Shown: one piece after another, positions 1-5,357 of the stretch
Layout of the letters: each line of letters opens with the position of its first letter
Numbering within the stretch: the first letter of the stretch is position 1
Source of the DNA: Modestobacter sp.
Lineage (GTDB): Bacteria; Actinomycetota; Actinomycetes; Mycobacteriales; Geodermatophilaceae
Length of the DNA stretch: 5,357 nt
Direction of reading: 5' to 3'
Assembly (NCBI GenBank): GCA_025966175.1
Contig: JAOPVN010000496.1
Coordinates: 1 to 5,357, forward strand
The notes under the pieces: generated by a model
Told to the model about the DNA's origin: nothing
The model's database searches: none
The model's input: only the letters and a program-made list of their open reading frames with translations
Translations under genes and position numbers: made by a program

Positions 1-482
1 TGCGCGCGTGGACGACGGACGACGCCGACCTCGCCCGGCTCGCCGACCTCTACGGCCGGGACGAGGTCACCCGCTGGCTCGGCGGCCCGCCGACGGTGAC
101 CCCCGCCGAGCTGGTCGAGCGGTGGCGGCTGGTGCACCGGCTGGACCCACGGCACGGCTGCTGGGCGATCGACCTGGTGGACGGCGGCCCACCGGCGGGG
201 ACCGTGCTGCTCAAGCCGCTGCCGAACGGTGTCGGTGAGGTCGAGGTCGGATGGCACCTGCACCCGGACAGCTGGGGCCGCGGCTACGCCACCGAGGCGG
301 CCCGGGCAGTGCTCGACCGGGCCTTCGACGACGGCCTGCTGGAGATCTACGCCGTCGTCCGTCCGGGCAACGGGCCCTCGCTGGCGGTCTGCCGGCGGCT
401 GGGCATGCAGCCGCTGGGACGCACCACCCGGTGGTACGGCCGGGAGCTGGAGGCCTTCCGGCTCGACGCACCGGCGGACTGA
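1..482 (+). CDS. GNAT family N-acetyltransferase, RimJ/RimL-like (5' end missing)
   Basis: GNAT enzymes move an acetyl group from acetyl-CoA to an amine on a protein, antibiotic or small molecule. The open frame enters from the left edge (first whole codon at 3, reading RAWTTDDADLARLADLY) and stops with TGA at 480-482, so the true start is outside the window; the GTG at 96 is internal. The visible 159 codons cover nearly the whole fold. VEVGWHLHPDSWGRGYATEA, coded at about 240-299, is the beta4 strand plus motif A, with WGRGYA as the acetyl-CoA pyrophosphate loop. The later RPGNGPSLAVCRRLGM stretch is the usual N-x-x-S-x-x-x-x-x-k-x-G-F/M block of RimJ/RimL-like members. The family call is firm. 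The substrate cannot be read from sequence. The gene lies 18 bp before the membrane protein gene at 501 and is probably co-transcribed with it. Confidence 0.92.
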   Translation, partial: RAWTTDDADLARLADLYGRDEVTRWLGGPPTVTPAELVERWRLVHRLDPRHGCWAIDLVDGGPPAGTVLLKPLPNGVGEVEVGWHLHPDSWGRGYATEAARAVLDRAFDDGLLEIYAVVRPGNGPSLAVCRRLGMQPLGRTTRWYGRELEAFRLDAPAD

Positions 483-486
483 ACGC

Positions 487-492
487 GGAGGG
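487..492 (+). promoter_or_regulatory. Ribosome binding site GGAGGG of the lipase maturation factor gene
   Basis: GGAGGG lies 8 bases before ATG 501 and 5 bases before the in-frame GTG 498. The 8-base spacing is the more usual one, which favours ATG 501 as the start. Confidence 0.7.
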
Positions 493-500
493 CAGCGGTG

Positions 501-1964
501 ATGGACTGGTTGTCCGACCCGGGGACCTGGATGGGCCGGTTGGTGTTCACCCGCGGCATCGCGCTGGTCTACCTGATCGCCTTCGTCGTGGCGTTGCGCC
601 AGGGCCCGGCACTGATCGGGACCCACGGCCTGACGCCCGTCCCCCGCTTCCTCCGCTACGCGCCGTGGCAGAAGGCGCCGAGCCTGTTCCACCTGCACTG
701 GTCGGACCGCTTCTTCGTCGGCTGCTGCTGGGTGGGGATCGTGCTGTCCCTCGTGGCCCTCGTCGGGCTGGCCGACCGGCTGCCGATCGCCGGCTGGATG
801 GCGCTGTGGCTGGTGCTCTGGGCCCTCTATCTGTCGATCGTCAACGTCGGGCAGATCTGGTACGGCTTCGGCTGGGAGACGCTGCTGCTGGAGGCCGGGT
901 TCCTGACCGTCTTTCTCGGCCCCGCGCACGTCGCCCCGCCCACGCTGGTCATGTGGCTGCTGCGCTGGCTGCTGTTCCGCCTGGAGTTCGGCGCCGGGTT
1001 GATCAAGATGCGCGGCGACCGGTGCTGGCGGGACCTGACCTGCCTGGCCTACCACCACGAGACCCAGCCGATGCCCAACCCGCTGAGCTGGTGGTTCCAC
1101 CGGTTGAGCCCGCGGCTGCACAAGGTGGAGACGCTCGCCAACCACGTCACCCAACTGGTCGTCGTCTTCGGCCTGCTGCTGCCCCAGCCGATCGCCGGGG
1201 TGGCCGCGGCGATCATGGTGATCACCCAGGGCTACCTGCTGATCAGCGGCAACTTCGCCTGGCTGAACGCGCTCACCCTGGTGCTGGGCCTGTCGGTGCT
1301 CGACGGGCGGTGGCTGGACGCCGTCCTGCCGGTGGACCGGCCGGGCGAGCTCTCCTCCCCCACCTGGTTCACCGTGGTCAGCATCGTGCTGGCCCTGCTC
1401 GTCGCCGGGCTGAGCGTCGGCCCGGTGCGCAACATGCTCTCCCCGAACCAGGCGATGAACACCAGCTTCGACCCGCTCCGGCTGGTCAACAGCTACGGCG
1501 CGTTCGGCTCGGTGACCCGGGTGCGCCGGGAGCTCATCGTCGAGGCCACCGATGACCCGCACCCCGGGCCGGAGACCGTGTGGCGCGAGTACGAGTTCAA
1601 GGGCAAGCCCGGCGACGTGCACCGCCGGCCGCCGCAGTGGGCGCCCTACCACCTGCGGCTGGACTGGCTGATGTGGTTCGTCGCCCTCTCCCCCGCCTAC
1701 GGGCGGTCCTGGCTGCCGACGTTCCTCGGCAAACTGCTGGAGGCCGACCCGGCCACGCTGCGGCTGCTCCGGTCGGCACCGTTCCGGCCGAACCCCCCGG
1801 CCGCGGTGCGGGTGCTGCTCTACCGCTACCGGTTCACCACCCGGGCCGAGCGGCGGGCGACCCGCGCCTGGTGGCACCGCGACCTCGAGCGGCAGCTGGT
1901 CGCCCCGCTGACCGCGGCGGACGTGTCCGGGGTCAGCGGCGGGCGCGGGCGATCAGGGTCTTGA
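501..1964 (+). CDS. Lipase maturation factor family membrane protein
   Basis: This is a 487-residue polytopic membrane protein of the lipase maturation factor family (LMF1/LMF2-like). In animals LMF1 acts in the ER to fold and assemble lipoprotein, hepatic and endothelial lipases; the role of bacterial members is not established. Family blocks are seen along the whole length: ALIGTHGLTPV (37-47) after the first membrane segment (about 14-32); NVGQIWYGFGWETLLLEAGF (115-134); GDRCWRDLT (172-180); YHHETQPMPNPLSWW (184-198); NSYGAFG (330-336); YEFKGKPGDV (364-373); RRPPQWAP and RLDWLMWF (375-393); and YRYRFT (441-446). Further hydrophobic segments lie at about 71-91, 95-114, 127-140, 148-165 and 210-275. 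A strong SD supports ATG 501; GTG 498 is possible. Its last 32 bp overlap the convergent acyltransferase gene, so the tail after about residue 470 is unlikely to be conserved. The family call is firm; any lipase client is unknown, and no lipase gene is in the window. Confidence 0.92.
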   Translation: MDWLSDPGTWMGRLVFTRGIALVYLIAFVVALRQGPALIGTHGLTPVPRFLRYAPWQKAPSLFHLHWSDRFFVGCCWVGIVLSLVALVGLADRLPIAGWMALWLVLWALYLSIVNVGQIWYGFGWETLLLEAGFLTVFLGPAHVAPPTLVMWLLRWLLFRLEFGAGLIKMRGDRCWRDLTCLAYHHETQPMPNPLSWWFHRLSPRLHKVETLANHVTQLVVVFGLLLPQPIAGVAAAIMVITQGYLLISGNFAWLNALTLVLGLSVLDGRWLDAVLPVDRPGELSSPTWFTVVSIVLALLVAGLSVGPVRNMLSPNQAMNTSFDPLRLVNSYGAFGSVTRVRRELIVEATDDPHPGPETVWREYEFKGKPGDVHRRPPQWAPYHLRLDWLMWFVALSPAYGRSWLPTFLGKLLEADPATLRLLRSAPFRPNPPAAVRVLLYRYRFTTRAERRATRAWWHRDLERQLVAPLTAADVSGVSGGRGRSGS

Positions 1965-2799
1965 GCCGGGCCAGCGGGTGCGGGCGCGTGGTCTTCACCT
2001 TGCGGCCGGCGGCATGCTCGGTGTCCAGCACCGCGGCCTGCTCCGGAGTGGGGGCGGTGCCACCCAGGTGCGCCGGAAGCCACCAGCGGTCGTCGTCCCC
2101 GGCCGGCCGGTCGGGGTAGCTCCGCTGCGCCTCGTCCAGCAGCTCCACCATCGCCGCGCGGGTGCGGCGCAGCAGCGACTGCACCTTCTCCCCCGGCTCG
2201 GCGACCAGCGGCTCGCCGATCAGCACCGTCACCGGGGTGTTGCGGCGCAGCACGACGTCGTGGCCCTTGGTGGCGATCCGGTGCCCACCCCAGACGGCGG
2301 CCGGGAGGATCGGCACGCCGGCGTCGATCGCCATCCGGGCGGCGCCGGCCTTGAGGTCCTTGACGGTGAACGAGCTGCTGATCGTCGCCTCCGGGAAGAC
2401 GCCGACGACCTGCCCGTCCTTGAGCGCCCGCACCGCGGAGTCGAAGGCGGCCGCACCGGCCTTGCGGTCGACCGGGATGTGCTGCATGGCGCGCATGAAC
2501 GGGCCGGAGAGCCAGTGCGTGAAGACGGCGGACTTCGCCATGAACCGCACCATCCGGTGTTGCGGCAGCGTCGCCAGGCCCAGGAAGGTGAAGTCGAGGA
2601 AGCTGACGTGGTTGCTGCAGATGATCGCGCCGCCCTCGGCGGGCACGTGCTCCTGGCCGCGCACGTCGAAACGGAAGCCGAAGAGCCGGAAGACGATCAG
2701 CGCCAGGCGGATGACGAACCGGTAGGGCCGGTCACGGGGGTCCGGACGGGGCCCGAAGAGGTCGCGGCGGACGACGGCGCCCCAACTGGCGTTGTACAT
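1933..2799 (-). CDS. PlsC-type lysophospholipid / 1-acylglycerol-3-phosphate acyltransferase
   Basis: A 288-residue member of the PlsC/LPLAT family. Such enzymes transfer a fatty acyl chain to the free hydroxyl of a lysophospholipid, classically lysophosphatidate to phosphatidate, at the inner face of the membrane. Four acyltransferase blocks are in order: NHVSFLD with catalytic His64 and Asp69 (HX4D); IPVDR (108-112); FPEATIS (135-141); VPILP (162-166). The third block differs from the textbook FPEGTRS, with Ala for Gly and Ile for Arg; I recall FPEATIS-type motifs from other actinobacterial homologues, so this is probably a subfamily trait and not decay. A weakly hydrophobic stretch at 28-42 may anchor it. 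ATG 2799 is preceded by AGGG at a 7-base spacing. The gene lies 70 bp after the ligase stop on the same strand and may share its transcript. Exact acceptor and acyl donor are not known. The basic C-terminal tail (ARLKTLIARARR) overlaps the opposing gene. Confidence 0.9.
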   Translation of the reverse strand: MYNASWGAVVRRDLFGPRPDPRDRPYRFVIRLALIVFRLFGFRFDVRGQEHVPAEGGAIICSNHVSFLDFTFLGLATLPQHRMVRFMAKSAVFTHWLSGPFMRAMQHIPVDRKAGAAAFDSAVRALKDGQVVGVFPEATISSSFTVKDLKAGAARMAIDAGVPILPAAVWGGHRIATKGHDVVLRRNTPVTVLIGEPLVAEPGEKVQSLLRRTRAAMVELLDEAQRSYPDRPAGDDDRWWLPAHLGGTAPTPEQAAVLDTEHAAGRKVKTTRPHPLARLKTLIARARR

Positions 2800-2806
2800 G
2801 ACCGGA

Positions 2807-2810
2807 CCCT
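2807..2810 (-). promoter_or_regulatory. Ribosome binding site AGGG of the acyltransferase gene
   Basis: On the minus strand AGGG stands 7 bases before ATG 2799. It supports that start. No other in-frame start nearby has as good a site. Confidence 0.5.
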
Positions 2811-2869
2811 AACCACCCGGGCTGAGAGCGGCGCTGCGGCGTTCCCGCGACTTCCGGGGCGACGGACCG

Positions 2870-4030
2870 TCAGGCGCCGTGGGTCGCGGCCACCGCGGCG
2901 CGGACGACGGCGGTGAGGTCACCGGTCTCCGCGAAGACCGCCCGCTGCAGGGCCGCTCCGGTGCCCCGCCGGAAGACCTCGGCGATCCCCCGCTCGATCC
3001 GGTCGAGGTCCCCGCTGTCGGTCAGGGCGGGGCGGACGTGCTCGACCAGCGCGCCCACCACGTCGGCGGCCGGCGCGGGACGGCCGGTGAGCGGGTGGAC
3101 GAGGTCGCCGGACAGCCCGGAGCGACCGGCCCGCCAGGCGGCCACCCGGAGCACCTCGGTGCGCAGGTCGGATGCCGGCTCGTCGGACCGCCACGCGCGG
3201 GCGGCGGTCTCGACCAGGCCGCGGACCAGTCCGGCCAGGAGCACGGCGTCCTCGACCCGCAGGGCGACGTCGGCCACCCGGACCTCGACCGTCGGCCAGG
3301 TGGCCGACAGCCGGGCGTCGAAGTAGACCATCCCCTGGTCCAGGACGGTGCCCGTGGCCAGCAGTTCCTCGATGACCTGGTGGTAGGCGGCCGGCGACCC
3401 GAAGGGGCCGGCCGGCCCGGCGGAGGGCCAGCGGTTCCACGCCTGCGACCGGAAGCTGTCGTACCCGGAGTCCTGGCCGAGCCAGAACGGGGAGTTGGTG
3501 GTCAGGGCGGTGAGCACGGGCAGCCAGATCCGGATCCGGTCGAGGACGGCGACGCCCTCCTCGTCGTCCTCGACGGAGACGTGCACATGGCAGCCGCAGG
3601 TCAGCTGCTCCATGGCGGTGAGCCCGAAGGTGTCCAGCATCAGCCGGTAGCGCTCACCCGGCGTGGACACCGGCTGCACCGGGACCGGCGCGGTCGCCAG
3701 GGCAGCCACCCGGGCCCCCACCGAGGTCGCCGCCGCGTCGGCGCGCGACCGCCAGCGCCGCAGCTCGGCGGAGACCTCGTCCAGTTCCTTGCACACCCGG
3801 GTGCCCAGCTCGATCTGCTGTTCCTTCAGCTCGGGCACCAGGTGGGCCGCCGGTGGCGCGGCCTCGTTGTCCGCACCCGCGGAGCTCTCCTGCTCGGCGC
3901 GGTCGTGCTGCTCGACCGTCTCGCCCTCGCCGTGACGCGCGGCCACCTCGAGGGCCTCGGGCGCGAGGGGCACCGGAGTGCCGGACGGGTCGACGACGAG
4001 CAGTTCCTCTTCCACTCCCACGGTGCGCAC
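2870..4030 (-). CDS. YbdK/GCS2-type carboxylate-amine ligase (glutamate--cysteine ligase-like)
   Basis: A 386-residue protein of the glutamate-cysteine ligase 2 family. The founding member YbdK ligates glutamate to cysteine weakly in an ATP-dependent reaction; the natural substrate of most members is unknown. Seen from GTG 4030: VGVEEELLVVD (4-14, Mg/ATP-binding acidic block), ELKEQQIELGT (67-77), CGCHVHV (145-151), NSPFW (179-183), DARLS (238-242) and TVEVRVAD (247-254), all typical of this family. Residues about 34-64 form a Glu/Ala/Gln-rich, low-complexity insert lengthening the protein. The frame stays open up to a GTG at 4123 (417 residues), with further GTGs at 4102 and 4054. I prefer 4030 because family members begin just before VGVEEE, and codons upstream include ATA, TCA, ACT and TTG, unlike the rest of the gene. 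No candidate start has a clear SD. Its promoter must lie in the palindrome-rich spacer to the right. Confidence 0.88.
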   Translation of the reverse strand: MRTVGVEEELLVVDPSGTPVPLAPEALEVAARHGEGETVEQHDRAEQESSAGADNEAAPPAAHLVPELKEQQIELGTRVCKELDEVSAELRRWRSRADAAATSVGARVAALATAPVPVQPVSTPGERYRLMLDTFGLTAMEQLTCGCHVHVSVEDDEEGVAVLDRIRIWLPVLTALTTNSPFWLGQDSGYDSFRSQAWNRWPSAGPAGPFGSPAAYHQVIEELLATGTVLDQGMVYFDARLSATWPTVEVRVADVALRVEDAVLLAGLVRGLVETAARAWRSDEPASDLRTEVLRVAAWRAGRSGLSGDLVHPLTGRPAPAADVVGALVEHVRPALTDSGDLDRIERGIAEVFRRGTGAALQRAVFAETGDLTAVVRAAVAATHGA

Positions 4031-4079
4031 ACCGTCATGATCACGCCGCTGCACGCCGATCTGCAGGGTGGAAGCGCAC

Positions 4080-4104
4080 CGGTGAGTCCGAGTTGACTCC
4101 ACCG
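4080..4104. repeat. Imperfect inverted repeat near the ligase gene start (candidate operator)
   Basis: CGGTGAGTC and GACTC-C-ACCG pair over nine bases with one bulged C (4100) and a 6-base loop (4089-4094). On the minus strand the sequence CATAAC (4109-4104) abuts it and could be a -10 element, with a poor TTAGGT at -35 and a 15-base gap. If so, the repeat sits over the transcription start, which is where a repressor site would be. If translation starts at GTG 4123 or 4102 instead, the repeat would be coding. The pairing is seen; the role is inferred. Confidence 0.3.
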
Positions 4105-4135
4105 TTATGCCCAAGTCGACCACGACCTAAGAGGA

Positions 4136-4152
4136 CGGGACCTCCGGTCCCG
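4136..4152. repeat. Perfect 7-3-7 inverted repeat with TCC centre
   Basis: CGGGACC, then TCC, then GGTCCCG: seven perfect pairs and a 3-base centre, in the divergent spacer. It could be a DNA-binding palindrome or an RNA hairpin in a ligase leader. There is no T-run on either side, so it is not a standard intrinsic terminator. The minus-strand GGAGG inside it is 17 bases or more from the GTG at 4123, too far for an SD. Confidence 0.4.
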
Positions 4153-4204
4153 CTCCCCGTGGTCACTTCTGCGCACGCCGTCGCCATTTCGCGATTGGTG
4201 CAGG

Positions 4205-4221
4205 GGCGCCCGGAGGGCGCC
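4205..4221. repeat. Perfect 7-3-7 inverted repeat with GGA centre
   Basis: GGCGCCC, then GGA, then GGGCGCC: again seven perfect pairs around three bases, the same layout as the repeat at 4136-4152, whose centre TCC is the complement of GGA. The arms differ in sequence. It touches the next repeat at 4222 without a gap. A strong hairpin or protein site is possible; no T-run follows. Confidence 0.4.
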
Positions 4222-4246
4222 GGTCACCCTTCTTCGGTAGGTGACC
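4222..4246. repeat. Inverted repeat GGTCACC-N11-GGTGACC (candidate operator)
   Basis: Two perfect 7-base half-sites, GGTCACC (4222-4228) and GGTGACC (4240-4246), are 18 bases apart centre to centre, close to two helical turns, as for many dimeric regulators. A further GGTCAC copy lies at 4161-4166. The right half-site ends 13 bases before the likely -35 region of the plus-strand gene, so a bound protein could control that promoter. The regulator is unknown. Confidence 0.4.
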
Positions 4247-4259
4247 ACAATTTCGAGTC

Positions 4260-4287
4260 GCGACATTGTTGGGGATAACGGTAGTAT
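4260..4287 (+). promoter_or_regulatory. Promoter of the 4294 gene, giving a leaderless mRNA
   Basis: TAGTAT (4282-4287) fits the actinobacterial -10 pattern TANNNT and ends six bases before ATG 4294. A start of transcription would fall on or next to the A of the ATG. A weak -35, GCGACA (4260-4265), stands 16 bases upstream and overlaps the palindrome GTCGCGAC (4257-4264). There is no Shine-Dalgarno in the 15 bases before the ATG, as expected for leaderless translation. Confidence 0.55.
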
Positions 4288-4293
4288 TCCGTC

Positions 4294-5139
4294 ATGCGAG
4301 GTGGATGGCAGCCGCCGTTGCCGGACATGCCGGCTCCTCCTCCGGCCCGCGCCTGGGGCCGATTGATTCCTCCGCTGGGATACGAGCCGCAGTGGCGCCG
4401 CCTCGTCGAGGCTGCGCTGGAACTGGGGCTGGGTCCCGATGCGCTCGCCGAGACCGGGCTCGACCCGCTGGCCGCGGCACGGAACTGGAAGCCGGCCACC
4501 GTTGCGCTCTACAGCAAGGTGGCCCGGTACGGCGGCGTGGGAGTGTTCCAGCCGCCGACGCCCGAGCCGGATCCGCCCACGCTGGATCTGCGGGAGCTGA
4601 CCCGCGTACGGGGTGAGGCACCCGAGCACCTGCGCGCGGTGGCCTGGTGTGCGATCGCGCTCGGCTGGCCCGCGACCGTGGGGCAGTTCCGGGCGCTGCG
4701 CCGCGACCAGGTCCGGGCGACGGCACGGCGGCTGCTCATCTCCACCGAGGACGGCGAGTGGGCCGCGCCCGGGGCGCTGACCGCCTGGCACGCCTGGGAG
4801 ACCGTCCGCGGACGGTTCCCCGGTCTGGCGGCCAGCCCGTGGGTGCTGCCCGCGCTGCGCCGCGGGCCCGGCATCGACTCACACGTCGGTGGGCAGCTGT
4901 CGAACCAGGCGTTGCAGGTGACGTTCGCCAAGCACGCCGTCCGCACCGCCACCCAGCTGCGGGCCACGGCGCCGCCCGGGCGACGGGAGGCGGCCGAGGC
5001 GCTCGCAGCCGACTACCTGACCCTGTCCTACGACTCCTACCGACGGCTGGCGCTGGCCGGCGGTGCCCCACCGGTCGGGCCGCGCGGTGCGGTGCGGGCG
5101 CTGCGCAGCGTCAGCCGCTCCGCCCGGCTGGCGGGCTGA
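4294..5139 (+). CDS. Uncharacterised protein with tyrosine-recombinase-like layout
   Basis: A 281-residue soluble protein of no family I can name with confidence. Residues 1-30 are Pro-rich (PPLPDMPAPPPAR). Residues 31-85 are helical; RNWKPATVALYSKVARYGG (63-81) resembles the SAM-like core-binding half of tyrosine recombinases. A Pro-rich linker (86-96) leads to a second domain whose order matches a recombinase catalytic domain: an ALGWPATVGQFRALRRDQV helix pair (122-140), a beta hairpin at 141-156, a helix at 160-172, SPWVLP (181-186), HAVR (214-217, the HxxR box), and SYDSYRRLAL (245-254) where the nucleophilic tyrosine would be. The first catalytic Arg is not where expected (WPAT replaces it), so strand exchange is doubtful. 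It may be a degenerate integrase or a DNA-binding protein derived from one. GC-rich codon use argues for long residence. Start ATG 4294 is set by the -10 element and lack of an SD. Confidence 0.8.
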   Translation: MRGGWQPPLPDMPAPPPARAWGRLIPPLGYEPQWRRLVEAALELGLGPDALAETGLDPLAAARNWKPATVALYSKVARYGGVGVFQPPTPEPDPPTLDLRELTRVRGEAPEHLRAVAWCAIALGWPATVGQFRALRRDQVRATARRLLISTEDGEWAAPGALTAWHAWETVRGRFPGLAASPWVLPALRRGPGIDSHVGGQLSNQALQVTFAKHAVRTATQLRATAPPGRREAAEALAADYLTLSYDSYRRLALAGGAPPVGPRGAVRALRSVSRSARLAG

Positions 5140-5143
5140 CCGC

Positions 5144-5161
5144 CGCGCTCAGCACAGCGCG
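5144..5161. terminator. Hairpin between convergent genes, weak terminator candidate
   Basis: CGCGCT and AGCGCG form six pairs around a 6-base loop, five bases after the stop of the plus-strand gene and across the stop of the minus-strand frame. The place suits a two-way terminator, but there is no T-run, and short GC hairpins are common in DNA of this composition. Confidence 0.25.
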
Positions 5162-5357
5162 AGCTGTTCCGGCTCCTCGGGCGCCGGAGCGACCCGGTTC
5201 GACAGCCGCACCGGGAGGCTGCCGGCCGGGAAGCCGGCCGACTCGTCGCCGGGCAGCCCGGTGCCCGAACCGGCTGGTGCGCCGTTGATCCCGGCCAGCC
5301 CCCGGGCCGTGCCGCCGCTCTGTCGGTCCAGGCCGTGCCGGGCCAGCACGGGGGCCA
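5149..5357 (-). CDS. Unidentified protein, C-terminal end only
   Basis: A minus-strand frame enters from the right edge and ends with TGA at 5151-5149, leaving about 68 residues. The visible tail reads APVLARHGLDRQSGGTARGL and ends in EEPEQLALC. The middle is Gly/Ala/Pro-rich (INGAPAGSGTGLPGDESAGF) and looks disordered. Third positions are almost all G or C, as in a real gene of this genome, and the frame fills the space left by the convergent gene with a gap of nine bases. The GTG at 5349 is unlikely to be the true start because the frame stays open to the edge. Endings such as -QLALx occur in several unrelated families, so I do not assign a function. It could still be a chance open frame. 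Confidence 0.5.
   Translation of the reverse strand, partial: APVLARHGLDRQSGGTARGLAGINGAPAGSGTGLPGDESAGFPAGSLPVRLSNRVAPAPEEPEQLALC

Noticed and set aside
251..1555. Long plus-strand open frame of 434 codons
   Set aside because: It overlaps the GNAT and membrane protein genes in another frame and its product is Arg/Pro/Gly/Ala-rich without motifs; a shadow of GC-rich coding DNA.
2800..2869. Terminator or promoter between the ligase and the acyltransferase
   Set aside because: Only short GC pairings and no T-run or convincing -10 element are visible in these 70 bp; read-through is the simpler view.
1978..4096. Two long plus-strand open frames opposite the acyltransferase and the ligase
   Set aside because: Both are antisense shadows: low-complexity Arg/Gly/Asp/Val-rich products with no domain, opposite genes with clear family motifs.
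4294..5139. Integrated mobile element driven by an integrase at 4294
   Set aside because: I see no flanking direct repeats, tRNA gene, excisionase or phage genes, and the protein lacks a clear set of catalytic residues.
5223..5240. Perfect inverted repeat CGGCCGG-GAAG-CCGGCCG
   Set aside because: It lies inside the probable minus-strand coding frame and is built only of GC-rich codons for Ala, Gly and Pro; likely chance in this composition.
1..5357. Defence system, CRISPR array, biosynthetic cluster or RNA gene
   Set aside because: No spaced repeats, no tRNA or rRNA-like sequence, and no nuclease, toxin-antitoxin or cluster enzymes were found on either strand.

Overview
The window is very GC-rich, uses GTG as well as ATG starts, has almost only G or C at third codon positions, and packs its genes tightly. 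This points to a high-GC actinobacterium. The mix of an actinobacterial-type PlsC, a YbdK-type ligase and a lipase-maturation-factor protein would fit Geodermatophilaceae or a relative, but the family is an inference.

Left part, plus strand (1-1964): the 3' end of a RimJ/RimL-like GNAT acetyltransferase is followed 18 bp later by a complete bacterial member of the lipase maturation factor family, a multi-pass membrane protein. The two look like one transcription unit.

Middle part, minus strand (1933-4030): a YbdK/GCS2-type carboxylate-amine (glutamate-cysteine) ligase is followed by a PlsC-type lysophospholipid acyltransferase. The acyltransferase runs tail-to-tail into the lipase maturation factor gene with a 32-bp overlap of coding sequence, so no separate terminator space exists there.

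Divergent spacer (4031-4293): about 260 bp separate the ligase from a plus-strand gene. It holds four inverted repeats and, at its right end, a -10 hexamer six bases before an ATG with no Shine-Dalgarno, which suggests a leaderless mRNA.

Right part (4294-5357): the leaderless gene encodes a 281-residue protein of no assigned function. Its element order resembles a tyrosine recombinase (SAM-like N-terminal half, then an HxxR box and C-terminal tyrosines), but the first catalytic arginine is not visible. Nine bases after it a convergent minus-strand reading frame begins its C-terminal end and leaves the window; it is not identified.

Most of the window looks like ordinary chromosomal housekeeping and lipid or thiol metabolism. 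No defence locus, CRISPR array, RNA gene or insertion sequence is visible. The most unusual part is the palindrome-rich divergent spacer together with the recombinase-like, probably non-catalytic protein it drives.
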